Positions 41,738 to 50,650 are shown, counted from the first letter of the stretch. The stretch is DNA of 64,000 bases from Singulisphaera acidiphila DSM 18658 (GCF_000242455.2 NC_019892.1:7760744-7824743); one strand, 5' to 3'. Translations and numbers: made by a program. The notes: generated by a model not told the origin, from the sequence alone.

Positions 41738-43444
41738 ATGTTCCATCTCATTCGGAAGTACGCCGGAATGCCGCTCCTCAACCGCTCACGCGGCCTGGCG
41801 CGGCAATTTCTTTCCCAGACGAGCTGCGCGGACGAAGTCCAACGCGACTTGCTCATGTCCCGCATCGCTCGTCACGCCGACAGTCAGTTCGGCCGCGATC
41901 ATCACTTCCACGAAATTCGGACCCCCGCCGACTTCCGTCGTCGTGTCCCGATTCGCGGCTACGACGCGATGGAACCTTACATCGACCGCGTTCGCCAAGG
42001 CGACCTCGGCGCACTGTTCGGGTCGGGCACCAAGGTGCTGATGTTCGCGATGACCTCGGGAACGACCAATCGGCCCAAGACGATCCCGGTCACCCAAGAG
42101 TCGCTCGCCGACTATCGCGAAGGATGGACCATCTGGGGGATCCTCGCCTTTGATGCGCACCCGCGAATCCTCTCCCGTGGCCTGCTCCCGATCCTCCAGA
42201 TTGCCAGCGACTGGCGCGAGAGTGTGACCCCGTCCGGCATCCCCTGCGGAGCGATCACGGGGCTGACGGCCCACATGCAGAACCCGCTCATCCGGTTGAC
42301 CTACTGCATGCCCGCGATCGCCTCGCGGATCAAGGACATCGAATCCAAATACTACGTAGCGCTCCGGCTCTCGGTCTTCCGCAATCTGGGCACAACCATC
42401 GCCGCCAACCCGAGCACGATCCTGGCAATCGCCCGGCTCGGCGATCGTGAGAAAGCCACGCTCATTCGCGACCTCGCCGACGGCACGATCGACCCCAAGT
42501 GGGACCTCCCTGTCGAGGTTCGCGAAGCACTCCGACGGAAGGTCGGCCGCAAACACAAGCAGGCGGCAAGACGGCTCGAAGCCATCGTCAATCAGACCGG
42601 CCGGCTTCTCCCCAAGGATTACTGGCCCGACCTCTGCTTCCTGGCGAACTGGACCGGCGGCACGATGGGCGCTTACCTCCGGAACTACCCGGAGTACTTC
42701 GGCGACCGCCCGGTCCGTGACGTCGGTCTCATCGCCTCGGAAGGGCGAATGACGATCCCAATCGAGGACGGTACTCCCGCAGGCGTTCTCGACATCCGCC
42801 ACCACTACTTCGAGTTCATCCCCGAGGACCAGGCCAACCACGAAGCGCCTGAGACCGTTGAGGCGCACGAACTGATCGAGGGCCAACGCTACTTCATCCT
42901 CCCGACCACGGCGGGGGGACTCTATCGCTACCAGATCCACGACCTGATCCGGTGCGTCGGGTTCCACGGCAAGGCCCCCGTCATTGAGTTCCTCAACAAA
43001 GGGGCGCACTTCTCGAGCTTGACCGGAGAGAAGCTGTCGGAATTCCAGGTCGTCGCTGCCGTCGGTGCGGCCCAGCGGACCCTCAACCTCCGGCTCAGCT
43101 CCTTCTTGTTGCTTCCAAGCTGGGGCGATCCCCCCCACTACAACCTTCTGGTGGAAGAATCGGACCTGGTCGATCGCAACACCGTCGAGAAGCTTGCCGC
43201 TGAAGTGGAAGCCGAGTTGCAACGCCTGAACCTCGAATACGAAAACAAGCGCTCAACCCTCCGACTCGGCCCAATTCGGATACGCCGCATTCCGGCCGGA
43301 TCTTGGTCCGATTTTCAAAAGAGGCGACTGGCGCGAAGTGGGGGAACCGTCGAACAATATAAGCAGCCGCACCTGATGCCTGACCTCGGAGCGTTGGAAA
43401 CGTTCCGACTCAGTGACGCCGCTTCGACTTCGCTCGCGGACTGA
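41738..43444 (+). CDS. GH3-family acyl-acid amide synthetase
   Basis: The 568-residue protein belongs to the GH3 superfamily of plant auxin/jasmonate amide synthetases and their bacterial relatives. These adenylate a carboxylic acid with ATP and transfer the acyl group to an amine, usually an amino acid. The ATP motif is MFAMTSGTTNRPKTIPVT. Further GH3 landmarks are FLANWTGGTMGAYL, ASEGRMTIPI, GGLYRYQIHDLIRCVGF and FLNKGAHFSSLTGEKLSE (hinge). Size fits the family (550-610). It is the last gene of the dehydratase/ACP/KS group, which suggests that a free fatty or polyene acid made by the group is turned into an amide. Confidence 0.88.
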   Translation: MFHLIRKYAGMPLLNRSRGLARQFLSQTSCADEVQRDLLMSRIARHADSQFGRDHHFHEIRTPADFRRRVPIRGYDAMEPYIDRVRQGDLGALFGSGTKVLMFAMTSGTTNRPKTIPVTQESLADYREGWTIWGILAFDAHPRILSRGLLPILQIASDWRESVTPSGIPCGAITGLTAHMQNPLIRLTYCMPAIASRIKDIESKYYVALRLSVFRNLGTTIAANPSTILAIARLGDREKATLIRDLADGTIDPKWDLPVEVREALRRKVGRKHKQAARRLEAIVNQTGRLLPKDYWPDLCFLANWTGGTMGAYLRNYPEYFGDRPVRDVGLIASEGRMTIPIEDGTPAGVLDIRHHYFEFIPEDQANHEAPETVEAHELIEGQRYFILPTTAGGLYRYQIHDLIRCVGFHGKAPVIEFLNKGAHFSSLTGEKLSEFQVVAAVGAAQRTLNLRLSSFLLLPSWGDPPHYNLLVEESDLVDRNTVEKLAAEVEAELQRLNLEYENKRSTLRLGPIRIRRIPAGSWSDFQKRRLARSGGTVEQYKQPHLMPDLGALETFRLSDAASTSLAD

Positions 43445-43642
43445 CGCGAACGGCCCTTGCGGTATCAGGTTCGGCTTGTGCGGGGATTCGGGTTGTGGTA
43501 TCCGATATCTTCGATGTGTTCTCGCTGATCGCCCACCAGGATGGGACGCGCGGCGATCCGCCAGCCATGATGGCCCCGGCCCGGTTCCCCTACGAGGGGA
43601 AACCAGGGCCCGGAAGACCCCATTGAGGGGGAGAACTTCGCT

Positions 43643-44857
43643 ATGGATAGGGCGACGGATTCCGCCTTGAAATTGTTCGCGCGTCGGGTTTGTGTTGTGA
43701 TCGGGCTGGTTGCCTGCGTCACCAACGTAGGCTGTGCTCGCATGCGCTCCTTCAACTCAGGTACCCCGCTGATGCTGGGTGCCGCAGCTCCGTTCGGACG
43801 AACGAGACCACCGGTCTCCCCGGGGAACGACCTTTACGCCCAGGAGGTGGGACGAGGTGTCGCTCACTCCCGGACCTTGCTGGCCCAGGACCGAGCCCAG
43901 ACCAAGGCTCGCAACCGATTGAACAGTGGCCCAGCGGGTTCGGAGCTCGCGGAAACGCCCCCACTCCAGGTGGCTCTCCATCCTCCCGAACCGATCAAGC
44001 CGGGTGTAAAACGCTCCCAGAGTGAGCCTCTCCCCTTGTTGGGTTCGACCGAAGCGACGACCCCACCGGCGGAAGCGGCCACACCCAGTCTCTCCCTGGA
44101 GCCGAAACCGGCGCTGGATTCGGCGGATTCGACGGAACTCTCCACCATCGTGTCGGCTTCTCAAGCGCGACTCGAATCCATCGCAAGCTATCAGGTTCTG
44201 ATGAAGCGTCGGGAACGCGTGGGTGAAACGCTCGGGCCTGCCGAAGAGGTCTTGCTCAGCGTGCGCCGGAACCCCAGGGCGATTCGCCTGGAGTGGCCAG
44301 ACGGGCCAAGCAAGGGGCGCGAGGTTCTCTACTCGGCCAGCGATGACGACAAGCTCATGCACGTCAAGATGCCCGACTCGATCGTCCCCGTGCCCCCCAT
44401 GAGCCTGGCGGTGGATAACCCGATGGTGCTCCGCAATAGCCGGCACCCCATCACCGAGGCCGGATTCGAGACGATCCTCGCCGACCTCCAAAAGCAGATC
44501 GCACAGGCCGGGACGATTGACTCTCCCACGGGCCAATTGACCTACGCCGGCCTGGAAAACCCTGGCCAGCTCGATCAACCAAGCCATAAAATCGTTCGGG
44601 TGACGCCCACCGGCGAGCACTGGGTGGTTTACATTGACCCGACCTCAAAGCTCCCCGTCATGGTCGAGGGGGTGGCTGCCAACGGCAACCTGCTCGAACG
44701 CTACCTCTTCGGCACCGTGACGATCGACCCGGAAGCACTGGCGGTGGCCGATGCCTTCGACCCGAGTCAACGTTGGGGGCAGTCCCCCTCCGGACTCCTT
44801 TCCCGCCTCGCCCGGGTTGGTGGTGGCAAGGCTTCCACTGAGGCTCAGGCTCACTGA
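43643..44857 (+). CDS. DUF1571-domain lipoprotein
   Basis: A 404-residue protein. Its leader (CVVIGLVACVTNVGC) ends in a lipobox Cys. Residues about 30-165 are low-complexity Pro/Ser/Ala sequence. Residues about 170-385 match the DUF1571 type common in planctomycetes: YQVLMKRRERVGETLGPAEE, SVRRNPRAIRLEWPDGPSKG, REVLYSASDDDKLMHVKMPD, VVYIDPTSKLPVMVEGVA. These domains resemble LolA/LolB-like lipoprotein-carrier folds and may bind lipid or lipoprotein at the envelope. The function is unproven. An AGGGGGAG site precedes the ATG. Confidence 0.82.
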   Translation: MDRATDSALKLFARRVCVVIGLVACVTNVGCARMRSFNSGTPLMLGAAAPFGRTRPPVSPGNDLYAQEVGRGVAHSRTLLAQDRAQTKARNRLNSGPAGSELAETPPLQVALHPPEPIKPGVKRSQSEPLPLLGSTEATTPPAEAATPSLSLEPKPALDSADSTELSTIVSASQARLESIASYQVLMKRRERVGETLGPAEEVLLSVRRNPRAIRLEWPDGPSKGREVLYSASDDDKLMHVKMPDSIVPVPPMSLAVDNPMVLRNSRHPITEAGFETILADLQKQIAQAGTIDSPTGQLTYAGLENPGQLDQPSHKIVRVTPTGEHWVVYIDPTSKLPVMVEGVAANGNLLERYLFGTVTIDPEALAVADAFDPSQRWGQSPSGLLSRLARVGGGKASTEAQAH

Positions 44858-44935
44858 CTGCCATACTGGCGAACAATACGGCAGCCCTGCCAGCCTTGGC
44901 GGAAATCAATGAACCGAGCTTAGAAAATGTAAATC

Positions 44936-44965
44936 TTGACTTGAACGTCGTTTACAGCATAATAT
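44936..44965 (+). promoter_or_regulatory. Sigma70-like promoter of the receiver-domain gene
   Basis: TTGACT (44936-44941) and TAATAT (44960-44965) with an 18-base spacer, in an AT-rich island 109 bases before the ATG of the response-regulator gene. It is the closest match to a vegetative promoter that I noticed in the window. Confidence 0.6.
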
Positions 44966-45073
44966 TAAGAGGTTCTTCCATGGACCCATCGCTTCGGCTT
45001 GTTTCTTGCAAGGAATGCCGAGGCTCGTAGCCTGACTACCCCGACAGGCCCGCCTTGCGTGAGAACGGTCGTC

Positions 45074-45454
45074 ATGACCATGGATCGCCCCTACTCCATC
45101 CTTATCACCGACGACGATCCCGCAGTGCGGGAGACGTTTCGCGAGATATTTGAACCGGTTGGATTTCATACTCTCCTGGCCGAGAGCGGTGAAGAAGCTA
45201 TCGATATTGTCCAGGCTCAACACGTTGACCTGGCCTTGATGGATATGCACCTGCCAAAGCTCTCGGGCCTGGAGACGATGACCCTCGTGCGCCAGATCAA
45301 GGGCGTTCTGCCCATGATCTTGATCTCAGCCGAGAGTGACGACAACCTCCTGCGCCGGGCGCTCTCGGCCCATGCCTTTTGCGTTCTGGCGAAACCGGTC
45401 AGTCGCAACGTGGTCATCTACGTCGTCACCAAAGCCCTCGAGAAGTTCTACTGA
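45074..45454 (+). CDS. Single-domain response regulator
   Basis: A 126-residue CheY-like receiver protein with no output domain. The acidic pocket is ITDDDPAV (Asp13-15), the phosphoacceptor is Asp57 in LALMDMHLP, the switch Ser85 is in LISAES, and Lys107 is in LAKPV. It would receive phosphate from an unlinked histidine kinase and act by protein contact. The next gene starts 8 bases downstream, so it may be cotranscribed with the Ni/Co transporter. It has its own strong promoter. The frame is open upstream to 44999, but the receiver fold starts at the chosen ATG. Confidence 0.9.
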   Translation: MTMDRPYSILITDDDPAVRETFREIFEPVGFHTLLAESGEEAIDIVQAQHVDLALMDMHLPKLSGLETMTLVRQIKGVLPMILISAESDDNLLRRALSAHAFCVLAKPVSRNVVIYVVTKALEKFY

Positions 45455-45462
45455 GCGGTCGA

Positions 45463-46851
45463 ATGCGTCGGCCTTGCCTGCTGCTTCTCGTCGTGTTCGC
45501 CCTCTTGAACCCATCCGCAAGGGCGCACGATATCCCCAATGCGCGGGTGGATCGTTCGATCCAGGTCAACCTCCATCCCGGGCGGATCAAGGTCGCCTAC
45601 GAGGTCAGCCTGTCGGAGCTGACGCTGACCCGAGACCTCCGCGACCTGATCGGTGCGCTCCCGGACGGCGATCGCGGCACTTGGTTCGAGCGCTATGGGC
45701 AGGAAACCGCTCCGCTAAATGCGAAGGGATTGCTGGTCACGATCGATGGCCGGCCCCTGCCCCTTCATGCTCGCGGTTTCGAGCTCAAGACCGAGGAGCA
45801 CCCTCAATACACGTTTCACTTTGAGGGTGTCATCCCCCCTCGGGGGCGGCTCAAAGTCCAGGACACGAATTTCGTGTCGAGCGAGGGAACGAGTCGGCTC
45901 GCGCTTCGAGGCCAAGGGGGGGTCGTTCTCCAGGGCGACTCGCTCCCGGCCGACGTCCAACTCATCGACGTCCAGCCCCTCTGGCTGATGACGGACCTCG
46001 AAGAACGACGCAGCAAGCTGGCCGAAATCGACTATCAGACGACAACGCGCACCGAGCCGAAGTCGGAGCAGGCGCAACCCGTTCTCCACGAACCGGTCCG
46101 GAAATCAGCCGGGGGCGAAAAACCAGGACGGTCCAAGCCCGCGAGTCAGCCCGCGCCTGGCCGAGCCTCGGATCGTCTTTCCCGACTCCTGGACCGGAGC
46201 ACGGGGTTCTCGCTGTTCGGACTGATCTTGATTGCCTTCGGCCTCGGGGCAGCGCATGCGGTCCAGCCGGGACACGGCAAAACGCTCGTCGCGGCGACGG
46301 TCGTCGCCGAACGCGGCAGTTGGCTCCGGGGAACCCTCCTCGCACTGGTGACGACGGCGACCCATACGGGGAGCGTCTTGCTGGTCGCGCTCGGACTCTG
46401 GCTGACGCGCTCGTCCCGTTACGAGTCGATTCATTCAGCTCTGGCCATGATCGCCGGATTCCTGATCGCGGCGATCGGCTTCTGGAGGCTCGGGCGACAC
46501 CTTGGAGGATACAGCGAGCATGACGACACACCGCTTCCTCTCATGGAGTCCGGAGGCAGCCACCGGAACCTCGTCGGACTCGGAGTGGCCGGAGGTCTGG
46601 TCCCTTGCTGGGACGCCGTCGCCCTGATCCTCCTGGCGGAAGCGATCGGCCAACTCGGGGTCGGCATCGTGCTGCTGGTCGCATTTGGCCTCGGAATGGC
46701 CGCCGTCCTGATCGCCGTGGGGTGGATGGCCGCTCGTTGCCGGCAAATTCTCACGCGATTCGATCGCGAAGTGCGCATCGAGCATTGGCTGGGGGTCGCT
46801 GGCAGCCTGGTTCTCTGCGCGATGGGAGTCTACCTCTTGGGGTCTTCCTGA
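45463..46851 (+). CDS. NicO/RcnA-type nickel/cobalt transporter with periplasmic N-terminal domain
   Basis: A 462-residue protein. A signal peptide (LLLLVVFALLNPSARAHD) is followed by an exported beta-rich domain of about 190 residues, a Lys/Pro-rich linker, and a membrane domain of about six helices starting at SLFGLILIAFGLGAAHAVQPGHGKTLV. The His-rich HAVQPGHGK and the later GGLVPCWDAVALILL are hallmarks of the NicO/RcnA group, which moves Ni2+ or Co2+. Direction (uptake or efflux) cannot be told. The ATG at 45463 begins the leader. It lies 2.6 kb before a B12-uptake operon, but without a riboswitch of its own. Confidence 0.85.
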   Translation: MRRPCLLLLVVFALLNPSARAHDIPNARVDRSIQVNLHPGRIKVAYEVSLSELTLTRDLRDLIGALPDGDRGTWFERYGQETAPLNAKGLLVTIDGRPLPLHARGFELKTEEHPQYTFHFEGVIPPRGRLKVQDTNFVSSEGTSRLALRGQGGVVLQGDSLPADVQLIDVQPLWLMTDLEERRSKLAEIDYQTTTRTEPKSEQAQPVLHEPVRKSAGGEKPGRSKPASQPAPGRASDRLSRLLDRSTGFSLFGLILIAFGLGAAHAVQPGHGKTLVAATVVAERGSWLRGTLLALVTTATHTGSVLLVALGLWLTRSSRYESIHSALAMIAGFLIAAIGFWRLGRHLGGYSEHDDTPLPLMESGGSHRNLVGLGVAGGLVPCWDAVALILLAEAIGQLGVGIVLLVAFGLGMAAVLIAVGWMAARCRQILTRFDREVRIEHWLGVAGSLVLCAMGVYLLGSS

Positions 46852-47043
46852 GAGCCTAACTCCGGCGTCCGTTTCGCGTCGTCACTTGAGATTGTCTGGT
46901 CCCCGCCGGCTCGAGATCCGTTCTCAAGAGGCAGTCAGTGCCTTTGCGCGAACGGTCTTGCAAGTCGCCACTCGTCGTTGCACCCGATCGTGTGGCACAC
47001 TCCAAGTGAACGAAAAAAACGCCAGCGATCACCCGGGAAAACC

Positions 47044-48225
47044 ATGACCCTCAAAGCGCTCGACCTGTTCCACGTGGCCGTTCCTCTAAAGAAGCCGATC
47101 AAGCACGCGTCTCATGAGCGAACGACGAGCGACAGCCTCGTCGTTCGCGCCACGCTCGACGACGGCCAGGTCGGCTACGGCGAGGGGGTGCCCCGCCCCT
47201 ACGTGACGGGCGAGACCATCGAGTCGACCTTTGCCTCTCTTTCTGGCTTCGACTTCGCACGCCACCTGGGCCGACCGACCTCCTTCGAGGACGTCGTTCG
47301 CCGACTCGAAGCGCTCGTCCTTCCCGAAACCGAGGCCGACCCTCGCGGGATGGCCGGAAACGCCGCGCGATGCGCCTTGGAGCTGGCCCTTCTGGACGCT
47401 TACGGCCGGCACTTCCGCGAGTCGCTCGGCCAGGCGGTCCGCATGGTCGAAGTGCCCGGGCTCCAACGGACCGACGCCCCCTCGCGAGTTCGCTACAGCG
47501 GTGCGATCATGGCCGACTCGACCGCGAAAGAGCGGATCTCGGCCTGGAAGATGCGACTCTACGGGTTCGCCCAGGTCAAGCTCAAGGTTGGCGTGCAAGG
47601 GCAGGACGATCCCGCCAGGCTGGCCCGGCTTCGTCGGATCCTGGGGCACCGGATCGACCTCCGGCTCGACGCGAACGAGGCATGGCACAGTTTGGAACTG
47701 GTCGACCGGGTCCGGCCCTTGCTCCCGTTTGGCCCTTCGGTACTCGAGCAGCCGGTTCCCCACGCCGAGTCCGACTCCCTGGCGGATCTTCGGCCGAAGC
47801 TGGGTATGCCGATCATGCTCGACGAGTCGCTCTGCGGCTATCCCGATGCGACTCGAGCGATCGAACGTGGAACCGCCGACGTATTGAACGTCCGACTATC
47901 GAAGTGCGGCGGGGTCGTGCCAAGCCTGAGAATCATCGGCCTCGCTCAGCGTCAGGGCCTTGGCCTGCAACTTGGCTGTCATCCTGGCGAGACCGGAATC
48001 CTCTCGGCCGCCGGGCGTCATCTCGCCGCCAATCTTCGCGGGCTTCGCTACGTCGAAGGCTCGTACGACCGCCATGTCCTGGCCGCGAACCTGATTGTCG
48101 AGGACATCACCTTCCGCTACGGAGGCTGGGCTCCCCCGCTGGCAGGGCCAGGCCTGGGGGTGACCGTCAATCCGGAAGCGCTGGAGCGAATGGCGGTCGA
48201 TCGCAAGGAGATTTCCTATGAGTGA
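47044..48225 (+). CDS. Enolase-superfamily enzyme (muconate-lactonising / dipeptide-epimerase-like)
   Basis: A 393-residue TIM-barrel enzyme of the MR/MLE group, which removes a proton alpha to a carboxylate using Mg2+. Visible elements: the KxK base in VKLKVGVQ, metal ligands Asp in LRLDANEAW, Glu in VLEQPVPH and Asp in IMLDESLCG, and the opposite Lys in RLSKCGGV. The capping domain lies at the N-terminus. Both Lys bases suggest racemase/epimerase or cycloisomerase chemistry. The Asp-x-Asp motif of dipeptide epimerases is not evident, so the substrate is open. It overlaps the following hydrolase gene by 8 bases and is thus coupled to it. Confidence 0.85.
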   Translation: MTLKALDLFHVAVPLKKPIKHASHERTTSDSLVVRATLDDGQVGYGEGVPRPYVTGETIESTFASLSGFDFARHLGRPTSFEDVVRRLEALVLPETEADPRGMAGNAARCALELALLDAYGRHFRESLGQAVRMVEVPGLQRTDAPSRVRYSGAIMADSTAKERISAWKMRLYGFAQVKLKVGVQGQDDPARLARLRRILGHRIDLRLDANEAWHSLELVDRVRPLLPFGPSVLEQPVPHAESDSLADLRPKLGMPIMLDESLCGYPDATRAIERGTADVLNVRLSKCGGVVPSLRIIGLAQRQGLGLQLGCHPGETGILSAAGRHLAANLRGLRYVEGSYDRHVLAANLIVEDITFRYGGWAPPLAGPGLGVTVNPEALERMAVDRKEISYE

Positions 48226-49093
48226 ACCTCGAATTGAGACCCAGACCGCCTCCGACGGTTACACCATTCATGTCGCTGTCTGGCCCGTGTCAGGGACACC
48301 ACGGGGGCGGGTGGTGGTCTTGCATGGCGTCCAGAGCCACGGCGGCTGGTATCATCGGCTCGGCCAAACGCTTGCGAAGGCGGGCTATGAGGCTCATTTC
48401 CCCGACCGGCGGGGTTCGGGCGCCAATCGTGCGGACCGCGGTCACGCTCCTTCGTCCCACCGCTTAATTGATGACATCACCGAATGGCTCACAACACTCC
48501 GGAACCGTACTCCCGCCGTTCCGACCGCGCTGGCCGGGATCAGCTGGGGAGGAAAGCCGGCGGTCATCGCGGCGGGAAAGCAGCCGCGTTTGATCGATGC
48601 CCTGGCCTTGATCTGCCCCGGACTGCACCCCCGGGTCGACGTCACCCGGCGCGAGCGGTTGGGGATCGCCCTGGCCTGGCTCACAAACCGTCGCAAGACG
48701 TTCCCGATCCCGTTGGGTGAACCCACCCTGTTCACGGATAGCCCGGAGGGACAGGCCTTCATCGCCTCCGACAACCTCAGCCTTCACGCAGGGACCGCCG
48801 GGTTATTGGCAGCCAGTTTTTTCATTGATAAGGCCGTGCGCCGGATCCCCTCCAAGGTCCATCAGCCCGCCCTCTTGATGCTCGCCGGCCAAGACCGGAT
48901 CGTCAACAACGACTTGACCCTGACCTACTTCGAACGGCTTGCGAGCCCGGACCGGCACCTGATCATCTATTCCAAGGCCCATCACACCCTCGAATTCGAA
49001 CCTGACCCTGAGCGTTATGCGCTGGACCTGATCGAATGGCTCGACAGCCGTCTCTTCGCGAACTCAGACGTGAGTGGCCGTGTCGACCCTTGA
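48218..49093 (+). CDS. Alpha/beta-hydrolase (monoacylglycerol-lipase/lysophospholipase-like)
   Basis: A 291-residue cytoplasmic hydrolase: VVVLHGVQSHGGWYHRLGQTL, FPDRRGSGAN, the nucleophile elbow LAGISWGGKPA (Ser), the acid near LMLAGQDRIVNN (Asp) and His in YSKAHHTLEF. The pattern fits serine aquamembrane-lipase-like (Hydrolase_4) enzymes acting on small esters or amides. It is translationally coupled to the enolase-superfamily gene (8-base overlap), so it probably prepares or processes that enzyme's substrate, for example by ester or amide cleavage. Confidence 0.85.
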   Translation: MSEPRIETQTASDGYTIHVAVWPVSGTPRGRVVVLHGVQSHGGWYHRLGQTLAKAGYEAHFPDRRGSGANRADRGHAPSSHRLIDDITEWLTTLRNRTPAVPTALAGISWGGKPAVIAAGKQPRLIDALALICPGLHPRVDVTRRERLGIALAWLTNRRKTFPIPLGEPTLFTDSPEGQAFIASDNLSLHAGTAGLLAASFFIDKAVRRIPSKVHQPALLMLAGQDRIVNNDLTLTYFERLASPDRHLIIYSKAHHTLEFEPDPERYALDLIEWLDSRLFANSDVSGRVDP

Positions 49094-49129
49094 ACCAGCA
49101 GGCTTCTATGCACTCAGGGACAAGGGGTC

Positions 49130-49345
49130 ATGGACCACACCAAGCGCGAACTCCGCCAACAGAAACGCGAGATCAAACGGGCGGGCGGCAAGCGTCGCCG
49201 CCGACTCCTGAAACAAGGGCTTGCCGAACGTCCCGAGGAGGCCGTAGACACCGTGTTCGACTTCGGTCGCTACAGCTCGGCGAAATTGAACGGAATCGAC
49301 CGAGACTCGACGCGCCAGCGCCAGGCCCCGCCCGAACCGGCATAA
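49130..49345 (+). CDS. Small basic protein of unknown function
   Basis: A 71-residue protein with AGGGG before the ATG. The first 35 residues are strongly basic and helical (RELRQQKREIKRAGGKRRRR), then FDFGRYSSAKLNGIDRDST. The highly charged helix suggests binding to RNA, ribosome or nucleic acid. It lies 36 bases after the hydrolase gene and may be cotranscribed. No named family is known to me. Confidence 0.65.
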   Translation: MDHTKRELRQQKREIKRAGGKRRRRLLKQGLAERPEEAVDTVFDFGRYSSAKLNGIDRDSTRQRQAPPEPA

Positions 49346-49423
49346 ACGACTCAAGGTCCTACGGGCACTCCAGAAACGCCGAGTCCGTGCTTGACGATCC
49401 CGCCGAATCCAAGGTAACCTCTG

Positions 49424-49634
49424 CTTTGATTCAAAGGTGTTGGTGGCCGACCGTCGGCAGTCTGTCGATGTCGGCAAAACAGGGAATCCGGTTTGAATCC
49501 GGAACGGCCCCGCCGCTGTAACCGAGTGCTCACGGGCGACGCACCTCCTTTGCCATTGTCGGGCCGGCCTCACACGCCGCTCTGATGAGAAGGCCCGCCG
49601 CCCCAACTCGGAAGTCAGAAGACCTACCTGCACC
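49424..49634 (+). promoter_or_regulatory. Cobalamin riboswitch
   Basis: All the landmark blocks of the AdoCbl/B12 riboswitch are present in order: AAAGGTGTTGG near the 5' stem, ACAGGGAATCCGG, AATCCGGAACGGCCCCGCCG followed by CTGTAACC, a GAGAAGGC-type internal piece near 49587, and the B12 box AGTCAGAAGACCTACCTGC at 49615-49633. It lies 173 bases before a DUF1559 pilin-like gene and the btuFCD genes, and should lower their expression when cobalamin is plentiful. Confidence 0.95.
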
Positions 49635-49807
49635 GAAGTGGGCGTCGCTCTGCGAGGGACGAGCGCGCCGCAGAAACTCCTCCCAATCCTCCGCGAGACT
49701 TCCCGATCCCGTAACCGTCGCCTCTCGTCAACATAGGCTCTTGCGCGCCCTTTCACCCGGCGCGATCGGCCGTTGGCGATGACACAACGGTCTCGGGGGG
49801 ACGATAC

Positions 49808-50650
49808 ATGCACGCTTCCAGATTCCCTCGCACCGCACGTGCGCGGACAGCCGGCTTCACGCTCATTGAACTCCTGGTGGTGATCGCGATCATCGCCGTG
49901 CTCGTCGGCTTGCTCCTCCCCGCCGTTCAAGCGGCCCGAGGCGCGGCCCGGCGAATCAATTGCTCCTCAAACCTCAAGCAGATGGGCATCGCCCTGGTGA
50001 TGTACGCCGACACCCACGGCCTGCTCCCCCCGTCAAGTCTCTATAACTACAACCTCCCCGTGAGTCCGACGAATCCCAAACGCTACTGGTTCGGCGACGT
50101 TCTCGAGACCAAAGGCCCCAACGGCCTCCCGGACCTTGACTTGACCACCGGGGCGCTGATGCCGTTCATGGAAACTCAAACGGCGGTCCAGCGTTGCCCC
50201 GATTTTGATCCGGTAATGTTCTCCCTTCGATACAGCGGGGCCAGCTCCGGTTACGGGTACAACTACAAATACCTCGGGTTCGGCTGGAACCAGATGGGCG
50301 TCCCCTACTCGTATCCGCTCGCCAAGTTCAACACGACCTCACGGACGATCGCGTTCGGCGACAGCGCCCAGGTCAATGACTGGGCGTTCGGGCCGGGTCA
50401 GGCCAAGCTCGAGGAAAACTACGCCCTCGAAGCCCCCTCGAGCCAGTACCCGACCGTCCACTTTCGGCATCGGCAGGTTGCCAATCTGCTCTACCTCGAC
50501 GGACATGTCGAGGCCCAGCGGCCGACCAAAAACCCACTCGCCGCTTGGTGGTCACCAGCGGGCCTCAACCTGGTCGAGCAAAGCCATCTCCACGATATCG
50601 GCACCGACGACGCCCTCTTCAACGGCATCGGACCGCTCGGCGATCCTTGA
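49808..50650 (+). CDS. DUF1559 / type II pseudopilin-like protein under B12 riboswitch control
   Basis: A 280-residue protein with a prepilin N-terminus: basic leader, GFTLIELLVVIAIIAVLVGL (cleavage after Gly, Glu at +5, hydrophobic helix), then AVQAARGAARRINCSSNLKQ. It ends with the DUF1559 H-X9-DG type motif (FRHRQVANLLYLDGHVEA). DUF1559 proteins are hugely expanded in planctomycetes and are thought to form pseudopili or surface fibres. This one is short for the group and is the first gene after a cobalamin riboswitch, followed 69 bases later by the B12 ABC importer genes. That suggests a part in capturing cobalamin or moving it across the outer membrane. GGGGGA precedes the ATG. Confidence 0.92.
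   Translation: MHASRFPRTARARTAGFTLIELLVVIAIIAVLVGLLLPAVQAARGAARRINCSSNLKQMGIALVMYADTHGLLPPSSLYNYNLPVSPTNPKRYWFGDVLETKGPNGLPDLDLTTGALMPFMETQTAVQRCPDFDPVMFSLRYSGASSGYGYNYKYLGFGWNQMGVPYSYPLAKFNTTSRTIAFGDSAQVNDWAFGPGQAKLEENYALEAPSSQYPTVHFRHRQVANLLYLDGHVEAQRPTKNPLAAWWSPAGLNLVEQSHLHDIGTDDALFNGIGPLGDP

Noticed and set aside
41786..43222. 478-codon minus-strand open frame
   Set aside because: Antisense shadow of the GH3 gene.
49808..50650. General secretion pseudopilin (gspG) for the DUF1559 gene
   Set aside because: Only the N-terminal helix is shared; the H-X9-DG tail and DUF1559 layout differ, and no other secretion gene is nearby.
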